From Reticulascus tulasneorum (taxonomy: Eukaryota; Ascomycota; Sordariomycetes; Glomerellales; Reticulascaceae): 64,000 nucleotides of DNA. The notes beneath the pieces are model-generated. The model searched no databases. It saw only the letters and a list, made by a program, of their open reading frames with translations, and had not been told where the DNA came from. The stretch is from the NCBI GenBank assembly GCA_001557505.1, contig LSAX01000005.1:1302001-1366000 (forward strand). The letters are read 5' to 3'. Below are positions 1 through 11,350 of the stretch, piece by piece (positions within the stretch are counted from its first letter, which is position 1; the number at the start of each line of letters is the position of its first letter). A program made the position numbers and the translations under genes.

Positions 1-2
1 GG

Positions 3-1171
3 TTCGGCGTCGGCGCTACTGTTGGACCCTTGCTGGGTGGTGTTTTCACTGAGTTGGCTGTAAGTGCCCTCTCCCTTGCCCCTTGCCAATCACTTCGAAG
101 CATCGATGCTGATCATCCTAGACTTGGCGATGGTGCTTCTACATGAACCTCCCGGTCGGAGCCGTTACATTTCTCGCACTAGTTCTCTTCTTCCATCCAA
201 AACCCAATGCACACGTCCACCGCTCCTTCGTCAACCGCCTCCTCGACCTCGACCTAATCGGCAACTTCATCTTCTTAGGGGCTGCGGTGATGCTCTTCCT
301 GGGACTAGAATACACATCCCAAGGAGAGGCTTGGTCAAGCGCCCTCGTCGTAGGCTTACTGACTGGTGCTGGAGTCACGACAGTCTTGTTTGTAGTCTGG
401 CAATGGTGGAAGCAGGACGCAGCGTTGCTCCCACCCAGTATTGTGACTCAACGCACTGTTGCAGCGTCTTGCTTCGCTGCATTTTTCACCTACGGAGCAC
501 TGCTGATTCATGCGTACTTTTTGCCGATTTGGTTCCAAGCGATCAAAGGCGAGAGTGCAATCCGGTCAGGAGTCGACATGATTCCCTACGTTGCAACCAA
601 CGCGGTATTCTCCGTCCTGTCTGGCGTTTTCGTATCAGTGGTTGGATATTTTGTCCCGCCTGCTGTACTGGGTAGCGCGATTGCCACCGTGGGTTGTGGC
701 ACGCTCACTCTGCTGTCCCAGCAGACGTCTACTGCTCGGTGGGTTGGATTCGAGATACTTGTCTCTGCCGGCTTCGGTATGTCAATCCAGCAGGGATTTA
801 CGGCAGTGCAGTCGGTGTTGCCCGCAGACGAAATCTCCATCGGCACAGCAGCCGTGGTTGCTTCCCAATCACTCGGCGGCGCCATCTTCATATCCGTCGG
901 GAACAGCATCTTCCAAAGCCGGCTGCAGAACGCTGCTGCGGATAATCTTGTTCCTGGCGTGGATTTAAGGAGCGTCGTCGAGGCAGGCGCAACAGCCTTT
1001 CGCACATTGGTATCAGCGGACGCGCTTCCTGCTTTCTTAGACGTGTATAATGATGCTATAAAATGGTCGTTCACGATTGCAATTCCATTGGCTGGACTCG
1101 CGGTTGTGGCATCTTGCTTCATGGAATGGAAGTCGGTTAAGGGGAAGGGGAAACCAAATGGGAAAGCTTGA
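3..1171 (+). CDS. DHA2-type MFS drug exporter, 3' part
   Basis: Major facilitator superfamily proton antiporter of the 14-helix drug exporter (DHA2) type, expected in the plasma membrane. The 5' end lies outside the window. Visible exons are 3-59 and 122-1171, with a GTAAGT intron between them. The first exon carries the antiporter motif GATVGPLLGGVFTE (motif C), and the junction rebuilds the family signature TWRWCFYMNLPVGA. About ten hydrophobic segments follow, including the conserved late stretch ADEISIGTAAVVASQSLGG. The C-terminal tail is short and basic. The substrate cannot be read from sequence. Such genes often sit in secondary-metabolite or drug-resistance loci, and an ABCC exporter lies 2 kb downstream, but no biosynthetic gene is visible here. 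Confidence 0.9.
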
Positions 1172-1407
1172 GTGATGGTAGCGCTTCCAGTACCTAGTTT
1201 TGATTATGATTTAGTATGCTGAATAGCTGAGCCCAATAATTTGAGATTGACTTTACTGTCTGCCCTCCAGAGTTGCACTTTAGCAGCAAGCAGTGATAGG
1301 CCGAGGGCAATAATCAATACAGCATCGAATTTGATTCATGCTAACTACTAGTAGAGGCAACACATGGTGATAGGGTTCTCGCCGCCATCGAGAGTGTCTG
1401 CAGAACT

Positions 1408-1965
1408 TTACTGTTTTGTGGTCACCGGGGTTGATGGCGAGAGGTCCAACCCAAGCACAGCACCCCCGATTTGGAGCCCAAACTTATCCGGGCCGAACTT
1501 CAGCTGGACAGGGCGACTGGAGCTGCTACTGCCTGTCTCGCGGACGACAGCAGCAACGATCTTTAGCGCACGGGGCTCGAAAAAGTCATTGTTCCACCTC
1601 GCAAGTACTTCCAACTGGCTTTGAAGAAGCTCCTCGGAGCTGGTTCCATAGCCTCCCCCGGATTTTTCATCACTTCCCTTGGAGTTAAGAGTCTTTTCAT
1701 GGCGATCCTTCCTATCCCGCCCAGCTGCCAATAGGTTCGCGATGAAGGTGGCCCAGTCTTCCCTTGGCACATCTCGACTCAGCCAGACCTGAGCCGGCTC
1801 GGGGTATGGAAACGCATCCGATGTGGCATTGGGCGAGAGGTCGATGCTATGCGTCGTGATGGATGCAGGGCGGGAGAATTGAGGTCGACGGAGAATGGGA
1901 TGAGGTGTGGTTAAGGTTTTGTCGTCGTAAGCGGGTGGTGGGGGCCCGTCTTCTTCCGTACTCAT
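1408..1965 (-). CDS. Hypothetical protein, 185 aa
   Basis: Single-exon reading frame of 185 codons, convergent with the MFS gene. I do not recognise a named family. The N-terminal third is rich in proline and polar residues (EEDGPPPPAYDD) and contains a PY-like PPPAY motif of the kind bound by WW domains. The middle (around residues 60-85) has an amphipathic stretch with VPREDWATFIANLL. The C-terminal half contains a tryptophan-rich ARWNNDFFEPRALKI stretch and a glycine-rich hydrophobic end. No signal peptide or membrane segment is visible. The codon pattern and the long clean frame support a real gene, probably a cytosolic protein restricted to ascomycetes. Function unknown. Confidence 0.65.
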   Translation of the reverse strand: MSTEEDGPPPPAYDDKTLTTPHPILRRPQFSRPASITTHSIDLSPNATSDAFPYPEPAQVWLSRDVPREDWATFIANLLAAGRDRKDRHEKTLNSKGSDEKSGGGYGTSSEELLQSQLEVLARWNNDFFEPRALKIVAAVVRETGSSSSSRPVQLKFGPDKFGLQIGGAVLGLDLSPSTPVTTKQ

Positions 1966-3029
1966 TTTGAGCTTCTTAAGTGGCTTGAGAAGGCTCTCCT
2001 ACCAGGTATGCAGTTGGTTCCAGGTATGTTTTCTGCAGCAACTTCAATTACTGCAGGTGAGCGTTTTGATTCCGGGGCTGAGGGAGCTGGCGAGAGCTTC
2101 TACATATGATAACCCCAGTCCAGCACGCACTAATGCCCATCTCAGTCGGGCGGTTTCATAAAGAACCCAACTTTAGGCTGCGGGGCGTGGGGGCTAGCTG
2201 TTTGTGGCAGGTGTCACGACGTCGGAATTTAGAGACGAGATTGCAACGCCGTACCAACACTGAGCTCTTCCCGAATTACGGACCGTAACGACCTAGTCAA
2301 CGAAGCGGATAGGCTGTCCAGCAGAACCAACCGTCCTTCCCGACTAGCTATTAAATAGAGGTGAGCCGCGTAGTATCAGGGCTCCCCGCAGGACGCGACG
2401 ACAACTGTCGACCGATGCACGTGGATGCTTCACAAGTCCCGCCGGGGCCTGTCGCAGCCGGGCTCCTGTAAGATCCCTGCCGCGTTTTGGTCCCTTACGG
2501 TAAGTTATTCTTTGTGTAGTAGCGAGGAACCTTTGAAAATAAGCTTCGCACCCAACTGTGATGGCCTACCGGTTCCCGATTGGCCGGATCAATGCGACCA
2601 CGCCATCGCCCCGCGTATCGACTTGGCCAAACGACGAGATCTTATGCACCTGCATGCAGCCTTGGACCCAACGGCCGGCCAGACCCTTCTGGATAGCTGG
2701 GCAAGCGCCCGCAGTCGATGCTACCACATGAGATAAGAACGTTCAGAGCTGCCGTTTTCCATCAAGCTGCGTCCCCCACATGCCAAGCTGCGGATATTAG
2801 ACATGCTGGCGGCGCTTCCCAAGCCCCAATTGAGAGCTCACATTAGAGACTGATGTGAGCTGTGGAACACCAACGATATCAGACAACACAAAAGTCGACA
2901 AATTCTCCCATATTGTTTTTCTTGGGTCGGTCTCCTAATCGGAAGGATATTATCCAGCCCTGTCGCTCAGACTGACGATTCTGCTTTTGACGACGTTCTT
3001 AACGTCATCAAGGCCACTACGAGTTAGTG
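1966..3029. other. Intergenic region upstream of the ABC transporter
   Basis: About 1 kb between two divergent genes. Only short frames are present (up to 103 codons at 2425-2736), without recognisable domains. It presumably holds promoters for both neighbours. I see no RNA gene or repeat. Confidence 0.5.
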
Positions 3030-6000
3030 ATGGCTACCAACAAGACATGCTCGCCGCAAGCCGACGATGCCTTCGGGCCCGTGGTGGACGAGTGTGTGCG
3101 CTCGTTCGACTTTACTCTTCTCTTTGAGGAATCGATTTTATCTGCCCTCCCTTCGTGCGTGTTCTTGATCGTGGCCAGTTTCAGAATTGCAATGCTCCGA
3201 GGAAGGAAACCAAAAGTCACGGGAAATCTGGCGCGACTGGTCAAACTGGTAACATTTGCTCGAGGAATCCTTTGTCGAGGCTCGTAGCTAATCGTCTCCG
3301 GCAACATAGGCCGCCATTGGGGCGCTTTTGGTCATCAAGGTGGCCCTCGCAGCTCTTTGGGGACGTGACCATGCAGTTGGACACACCACCAGGGCGTCTG
3401 TCGCCGATGCCATATTGGGAATCCTTGATTGCCTCGCATTCCTGGCTTTGTCTTTCTTCGAACACTCCAGAGCCATCGGTCCTTCTCTGCTCCTCAATCT
3501 CTATCTGTTTCACTCCGCTCTTCTCGATGCCGTTCGCGTGAGAACACTCTGGCTGAAGCCGGGCGAGTCCTCCATCCCTGGGCTCTTCACCGCCTCCCTT
3601 GGTTTGAAAATTGCCATATTGGTGCTGGAGGAGACCAACAAGAGACGATGGATCGTTCCCGACGAAGGTGGCTGGAGCGGCGAGGAGACTTCAGGTCTCC
3701 TAGCCCGAACCGGCTTCGCCTGGCTCAACAGACTCTTTTGGACCGGGTACTCAACTGCTCTATCGGTCGCCACATTGCCAGTCATTGATAAGAGCCTCTT
3801 GGCCGAAGCCTTGTGGGAACGTGTTGGGGCCAAGTGGGAAACTGGTGAGTGACAAATGCCATGTGTACATGAAACCATGCCAGGCGTGAACCCTTCTTTC
3901 TGCGGCTATAAGGCAATGGGAGTTGCTGATATGTTTGCTTTGAAAAGCCCCAAAGGGAGGGAATAATGCACTGCTTGTGAGCGTACTCTCGGCCCTGAAA
4001 TGGTCAATCCTAGCTCCAGTCATCCCTTACCTTCTCAACATCGCACTGCAACTGGCACAACCCTTCCTGATCAGCAACATCATGAGCTATCTCAGTAGTC
4101 CCGTTGATGGTAGCGAGCTGCAGAAAAACATTGGATACGGATTGATCGCAGCATACGGACTCGTCTATATCTGCCTTGCGGTAAGTGTAACGTACCCCTC
4201 TCCAGCCGAGAGCCATGCTGACACGAAGCCAATTCCCAGGTTGTGACTGCCTGGGCCCAGCACTTGGTTTACCGTTACGTGACCATGATGCGAGGCAGTC
4301 TTGTCACTTTGATTTACCGGAAGACCACCGCTATGAGCGTTGTGGCGGCTGAAGAAGCTGCAGCTGTCACCTTGATGAGCACCGATGTGGAGAGGGTTAT
4401 CACTGGCATGTCCAAGATTCATGATATTTGGTCGACATTTCTGCAAATGGCGGTTGCTTTGTGGCTTTTATATAGACAAGTCGGCGTTGTCTTCATCGCG
4501 CCGTTGATCCTGTTTCTGGGTGAGTTGCCACTAGTGGCAGCCTTCATCTGACATTGTGTTCCTAACTAGTTGTGCTACAGTATGTGCGGTTGGGGCCGGC
4601 GTTCTCTCTGGATCAGCGGGAGCATTCCAAGCTGCTTGGATGGCTGCAATCCAAAAGAGAGTTGGTAAGCATCTTCGTGATACCGACTCTTGAATTGACA
4701 GAACAGCTGACGCAGAAGTTCTAGCCGTCACTTCCTCTGCTCTCGGCTCCATGAAGGGGGTCAAGCTCTCAGGTCTGTCGGAAAAGATCACGACGATAAT
4801 CCAGGATTTGCGGCTCGCGGAGATCGCTTCAGCAGCGAAGTTCAGAGGGATGCTGCTTATTATTGTGACATTGTGTAAGCGCTCGTGCACCTGATCCTCC
4901 CTATCTTGCCAGATACAGGAGCTCAAGCTTTGTCACAGCATATATGCCTGGAACCCTCTCGCCAGTCATCACGTTCGGCGCCTACACCGCCATTGCCCAG
5001 AAGGAGCATACGACACTGGATTCCAACCGGATATTCACCTCGCTTGCTCTCCTCTCGCTGGTCACCCAGCCACTCAATGAACTGTTTGCTCATTTGCCAA
5101 GTATCTTTGCGTCTGTGGCTTGTTTTTCTCGCATTCAAACCTTTCTGCAGTCATCGGACTCCAGCCAGACTGGAACACAGACGGACACACCATCTATTGG
5201 ACCGACTTCTGCCGAAGATTCACAAAGCGGTTCCGGAATCGAGCTTGCAGAAAGAAATCTTGCGGTACGGGAGGGGACAAAGCCTGTCCTCGGTAGCGAC
5301 GGGGCTGCATACGCTGTCGAACTTCAAAACGCCAAGATCGGCTGGAAATTGGATGAGAAGCCGATTTTACCAGACATTTCTCTCAACATCCCTCGTTCGA
5401 AGTTGACCATGATTGTGGGGCCGGTGGCCTCCGGGAAGTCAACACTGCTCAAGGCAATCCTCGGCGAGACACCTCTTAATGAAGGTCTCGTCTCCCGATC
5501 ATCCAATAGCATTTCTTTCTGTGATCAGACGCCTTGGATGACAAATGAAACACTCCGGAGTAACATTACTGGCTTCTCGCACTTTGACGCCGCATGGTAC
5601 GGCACAGTAGTCAGAGCCTGTGCACTAGAAGAAGATATCGCCTTATTCCCTGAAGGTGATCAAGTCATGATTGGAAGCAAGGGTATCTCTTTGAGCGGTG
5701 GCCAGAAACAGCGGGTGGTAAGTGCAATAAAGCTGACGTCTCGTTGCGTCCAAAGCTTCTCTGGACTTTCTTCTAACAGCACTTCCAAAGGCCATTGCGC
5801 GAGCAGTCTATGCGAAGCGCGAGCTGGCACTGTTCGATGACGTGTTCAGCGGTCTTGACTTTGAGACGCAAACACGTGTGTTCAATAGTGTCTTCGGGAA
5901 GTCTGGTCTACTCAAGGCGCAGAAGACTACAATTGTCTTTGTCACTCACGCTGGTATGCCATTGCCTAATCTGCCACATCCGTCCCCCCTCGTCTAACAG

Positions 6001-8427
6001 TTGAAAAGTGCATCTTTTATCCCAGGCAGACTTCGTCGTATCCCTTGATACTGGTGGTGCTATTGCAGGTCAGGGAACATTCGACGAGCTAAACTCGAAA
6101 GATGGGTATATCCGCGAATTGGGCCAGACGGCCAAGGAGGAAGAGGCAGAGTCCATTGACGCTACACCGGAGAAGGAAGGTTTGGCCCACGTTCCAGCAA
6201 AAGCTCGATTGGTCATGGATAATGCTGTGGATGAGGCGACGCAACGGCTCGGGGACTGGTCGGTTTACAAATACTACTTCAGGGCGCTCAGTATGCGCAG
6301 CACGATCCTCTTCTTCTCCATGCAGATCTCTTTCGTTTTCTTACTGAAGTTTCCTGGTACGTGTTTGGAAGTCCCGTGGCGCTTCAGAAATAACTGACTT
6401 TAACCGTTAGAAATCTGGCTCTCTTGGTGGGGAGAGTTCAATGCCGAACATCCAAACCAACAGGTTGGGAAGTATCTGGGAGTCTATACTGTTCTCCAGA
6501 TTGGGTCACTCGTCGTATTGGGGATAACCTGTTGGTAAGTTGGGTCATGCTTTTGCTTCTTCTAATCAATTTGCTAACACGCTCTCTTAGGTACACGGTT
6601 CTGGTCATGGCCGTCAATTCTGGAATCAAGCTGCATTGGACACTTTTGCACAAGTCAATCAGGTACAGAGTCTGTCTCGCTATGTATATTAGGCATCTCG
6701 ATTGACACAAAGTAGGGCTCCTCTGTCATTCTTTAGCACAACCGACACCGGATCTCTCATCAACAGGTATTGGACCCGAACCTTCAGGCTGCCCATGCTT
6801 ACCCCCTTCCTTAGATTCAGCCAAGACATCCAGCTGATCGATGCCGAACTTCCAATCTCCCTGCTGAATGCAGCTGCAAGTTCGTGAACACTTATTTCTT
6901 GGTAGATGAGAAATACTAACCGTGGCATAGACGCGCTTGTCACCGTTGCTCAGGCTATCATGATTATCCCAGCTTCCTACCAGCTAGTGGCCGCTTATCC
7001 TTTTCTCTTCGGGGTCCTTTTCTTCCTGCAAAGGTTTTACTTGCGAACTTCGCGTCAACTTCGATTCCTTGATCTGGACGCGAAAAGCCCGATGTAGTAT
7101 GTACTCTCCTTACACTCCTATGAGAAGACGGCTATATGTACTAACATTTGATTCAGCTCTCAGTTCTTGGAGACTTTGAGCGGCTTGACAACCATCCGGG
7201 CATTTGCTTGGCAAGATCAGCTGTTGACGCAGATGGATGATCGACTGAATGCCTCTCAGAAGCCCTTTTACCTACTCTACAGTATCCAGAGATGGCTCAA
7301 CCTAGTTCTCGACCTTGCTGTGGCCGCTTTGGCAATCGTCTTAATCTCCGTTGCCGTCGCATTGCGAGGATCGGTGAATGCAGGTCTCGCAGGTGTCGCC
7401 TTGTACAACATCATGGGTCTAAGCAGCGCTATGAAGGCTGCCGTCAGTGTCTGGACGGTTCTCGAGACTTCGATTGGCGCAGTTGCCCGCGTCAAGACCT
7501 TCGAGGAGTTGACACCTTGCGAAGATCTGCCAGGAGAGACTCAGACTCCTCCCAGCAACTGGCCCGAGGCAGGATCGATCAGTCTGAACAACATCACCGC
7601 TTCTTATAGCGAGGAGTCATCCCCTGTTCTCTCGGGTGTATCGTTAACCGCTTTGCCTGGCCAGAAGATAGGCATTTGCGGACGAAGTGGAAGGTAACGT
7701 TTCAATTTGACGCGTTTGCCCCCGGATTGAAGCTAATTGATGCGATTCAGTGGGAAAAGCTCACTTATTCTTGCACTGCTGCGACTCATCAACTGCAGTG
7801 AAGGTTCTATAGAGATTGACGGTGTAGATACGTCTACCATTCCTCGCGAGACACTACGTACGCGCTTGAACGCGCTTCCACAGGAGCCACCGTTCCTCAA
7901 TGGGAGTCTCCGGCTCAACTGCGATCCACATGGAGATGCGACCGACGAACAAATCACCGAGGCCCTTCGCGTAGTGCGACTATGGGAGGTGGTAGAAGAG
8001 AAAGGTGGCCTGGATGCCGAGTTCACTGATGACTTCTTCTCTCACGGCCAGAAGCAGGTTTTCTGTCTCGCCAGAGCTGTCCTGCATCCGTCCAAGATAG
8101 TTGTTATGGACGAGGCGACCAGCAGGTATGATTTCTCTTACTCAGAGCTAAAGCAGGACATTGACTAACACTCGGCACCACAGCGTTGACGTTGATACAG
8201 AGAAAGTGATGCAGGAGATCATTAGGGAACGGTTCCGAGATGCCACTGTCATATCAGTGGCGCACCGTCTGAACACCATTTTAGATTACGACAGAATACT
8301 TGTCTTGGACAAGGGCAAGATTGTCGAGGATGGAAATCCCATGGAGTTGCTTTCTCGTCCTTCGGCCTTCAAGAGTCTCTTTGAGTCTTTCCATGGCAAG
8401 GATGGCAAGGAGCCCGGGAAGGCATGA
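3030..8427 (+). CDS. ABCC-type (MRP-like) multidrug ABC transporter
   Basis: Full-size ATP-binding cassette exporter of the fungal ABCC group, 1482 residues in 17 exons: 3030-3248, 3310-3844, 3948-4180, 4240-4519, 4581-4664, 4725-4872, 4913-5717, 5791-5953, 6009-6356, 6411-6534, 6591-6662, 6716-6766, 6815-6879, 6931-7096, 7157-7693, 7751-8125 and 8184-8427. It has an N-terminal hydrophobic TMD0, then TMD1. NBD1 has Walker A GPVASGKST near residue 670, LSGGQ near 760 and Walker B LALFDD near 780. TMD2 follows, then NBD2 with Walker A GRSGSGKSS near 1277, FSHGQ near 1372 and VVMDEATSS near 1395. NBD1 has Asp where the catalytic Glu normally sits, and NBD2 has a shifted signature, so the two ATP sites are probably unequal, as is common in ABCC proteins. 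The sixth intron is only 40 nt. Substrate unknown. Confidence 0.93.
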
Positions 8428-9954
8428 TGAGAAATGTGTATTTGCATACCTAGTTTGCCATCTCATACAGTCGGAATCAAGACAGTCAGTGCCTCGATTT
8501 GGATTTCAAGCTCTGCTCCCTTGACTCTCATAATCCCAGCCACGATAACGTCAAGGATCAGACAATGGAAAGCCCATCATGCTATCGGCATCTCGGCGAC
8601 GATAGCGGCCGCACGGCTGTATCTTGAAACAGGCAAAGACGTGGGAGCAGGAAGATGGAAAGGAGAGGAGGTTCAGCAGTTGACAGAGTCGGTGGTCCTG
8701 AAGGTTAGATTCCTCTCGGCAAGATTAGTGAATCACAGGAGGATGATGACTGACTGCAAAAGTGAACAAGAATTTCCAGGTGGTTGAGACCGATATCAGC
8801 ATTAGACGGGCTAATGAGCAAATATATAATATTTTCCAAGGGATCACTGAACCAGATACGTTTCCTCCCATGACGTCAAGGGGTTCAGCTGGCTCTGACT
8901 TTGAACCCAACTCCAGGGCGTGATTTTTTACCCCAGCCTAGCCGTAAGGCGAGAACACAAGCGGTAGCGCACCGTGTTCCCCACGTTTGTGAGATTACTA
9001 TGGCACTTGATATTGGCTATCAAACTCTAATTAATTGAGTGCCGAAATCATCCCATGGGCTCCAACAGCATTCAACATCCTCTCTCTAACTGCATCTGTA
9101 GGGACGCAGACAATTTCCAGATGGTCTCCTTGCCTCCCCCGCAAGACCCCTAACTCGAACATGCTGCGTACGAATGCAACGCCGCTTGTGGCAGAACCCC
9201 CATAATTGCAGAGCCACAGAGCCTATTGGGGTAAACAACCTGGTCAGCTCGCAGGGGTTCCCTTTTTGATTGACATCTTGGCAACCACAAAAAAAGGGGC
9301 CACTTCTTTGCCCAGCGCCGCCGATCCTTCGTGATTTCGGTACCTCTGCAAATGAGATTGAACCCGCGACTTTCAGCCTTCAATTAGCAATCTACACATG
9401 TACCTCGTACTCTGCGCCTATGTTGAACCGCCCCCAAACTCCGACGAGGAATCCTTCCCCAGCCGGCACGCTGTCCAATCCCCCTTTACCAGCTGGCTTA
9501 GGCTGACGAGACCCACCGACGACTCCAGACATTTTTCTACAAGCTCCTTGGTCGCCTGGATCAAGGTATGAAAACGAACCATTTTCGCACTTGGCGATGG
9601 GAAAAGCGGCAAGGGACTCATTAGCAGCTAGTCTAGTCCGTACGCGTACTGCAGTAATTAACTTCGAGGTTCTCCCCCCCCCCCCATTTATCTGGTACCG
9701 TGCCGCCACCTCCTAACCAGTGCGGATGGGGCTCTTCTGCTTTTTCCACACACGCCTTGATTCTTATTAAGCCATTTCGCGTGTCCCTCCCACCCCCTTG
9801 CACTCGCGCCAGCTGCTGCCTCTCCTCCTCCTTCGTTTCTAGCTTTTCTTTTTTAGCTTCCGTCTTAACGCTGGCGGCTCTTCTTTAGGTCGGATGTCGC
9901 GGATTGTATTCATTTCTTTCTTCTAGTTAATCAGAGGGGGAAGTGTGTCGAAAA
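8428..9954. other. Intergenic region
   Basis: 1.5 kb between two co-oriented genes. It has no supported coding frame. A run of twelve C lies at 9674-9685, and pyrimidine-rich sequence at 9780-9900 just before the glycosyltransferase start is typical of fungal core promoters. Confidence 0.5.
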
Positions 9955-11350
9955 ATGATATCGCTTCTCCTCCGCAGCCGCATGGCTGGGGCCATCGCCC
10001 TCGCGATAATCCTCCTAATCTTCCTTGTCCAGGTCGCCCATCGGGGGGACTACCAATTCCCATCGCTGTGAGTATCACCACCCTTTTTCTGTGCGATCAG
10101 AGATCCGTTATCCTGTGGTGTTCACTTCGGCAATTGCTTCTGCCCCGTATTTCCGAAAAAAGCTAACTGGTCTTTTCCCGCGCAGATATGAGCTTACTGG
10201 CAATCTGGGAGGCGGCGATTACGGCGAAAAGCCTGGCGACAACGGTAAGGAACTGCGCAAGTTCTTCCTCGAGCACATCTCCCCGCCCTCCGTCAAAATC
10301 GACGCCGAAAAGTACCAGCCGTACGGCGCAAGCGAATGGAAACTCCCCGAGAACGCCGAGCCTAGGTGGACCGAACCCCTGGGCAAGAAACTATGCATAT
10401 TCGACCTGGATAACCGACCGTTCGAAGATGATGGCCAGATCTTTGGCAACGAGATCTTTAGCTGGAATAACGCTACACATCTCCACGGCCTGTCGCTCGG
10501 TATCCTCTCGCATTGGCTCTATGGTACGTCTCCACGCTATGAATGGGATGCGCGCTGCGCTCGCCCGCTCCCGCTCCCACCCCCCATACCCCCAGCGTTA
10601 CACCCAACATAGCTTCCCCTGGCTAACCCGCGCACAGCCAAGATCCACGGTTACCAGTACTACTTCGTCCGCAGTGGCGGGTATGACGATCGTCGTGCGT
10701 CCTGGAAGAAGCCCTCCATCATGGGGAGGATCCTCAAGAAGCACCAGACCTGTGTCTTCATGGATTCGGATACCTTCTTCAACCATCTGGACCTCCCACT
10801 CGAGTGGCTCATGAACTACTGGGACATCGACAAGAACAACAACTCCATTGCTCTCGCTGTGGATCCCAACGCCGACCACAACAAGGACAAGCAGGGCAAG
10901 CTATACGACAATACGGGCTTTTTCATTGCCCAGAACCGCCCCGTCACCTTCGAGATGATGGACGACTGGGCTGTTTGCGCCGATGACGGTGGCAAGCACC
11001 CCGATTGTATCGAATACCGCACTACCGCCTTTGGCCGTCCATCCGACCAGGGCGGTTTCGGCAACTTCATCCGCTACGACTACAAGGACGAAGTCAAGGA
11101 GCTGCCCTGCGCCGAAGCTAACGGTTTCCCCGAGGACCACTCCGAGTGCCTTGGTACTTTCGTCAAGCACATGTGGCTAGGCGGCAGCGACCAGTTCAAG
11201 ATCGGCCTGCTGAAGATTGCCATCGGCCAGATGATCCCCGGCAAATTCCTCGAGGTTTTCCACAAGCAAATGCTCGAGGAGAAGAAGAATTTCTTCATTA
11301 CGGAAGAGGAGCTGATGAGCGACGCGTGGATGAAGAAGTCGCACCCGTAA
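9955..11350 (+). CDS. Type II membrane glycosyltransferase-like protein
   Basis: Three exons (9955-10067, 10186-10523, 10638-11350) encode 387 residues. The N-terminus is a short basic stretch followed by one hydrophobic signal anchor (about residues 11-25, AGAIALAIILLIFLV), as in Golgi type II enzymes. The lumenal domain has a nucleotide-sugar-transferase look: a strand, then CVFMDSDTFF, whose DSD triad is a likely metal/nucleotide-sugar DxD motif, then LPLEWLMNYW, and later GGFGNFIRYDY and MWLGGSDQFK. I infer a GT-A fold transferase acting on glycans or glycolipids. It resembles uncharacterised fungal proteins annotated as nucleotide-diphospho-sugar transferases and is more distantly like the GMA12/MNN10 type. 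Donor and acceptor are unknown. The start was chosen because it gives the anchor helix. Confidence 0.75.

Noticed and set aside
4744..4926. Frames antisense to the ABC transporter exons
   Set aside because: Shadow frames of the transporter; the sense strand carries the family motifs.
9674..9685. Run of twelve C
   Set aside because: Simple homopolymer in an intergenic region; likely slippage, with no functional reading.
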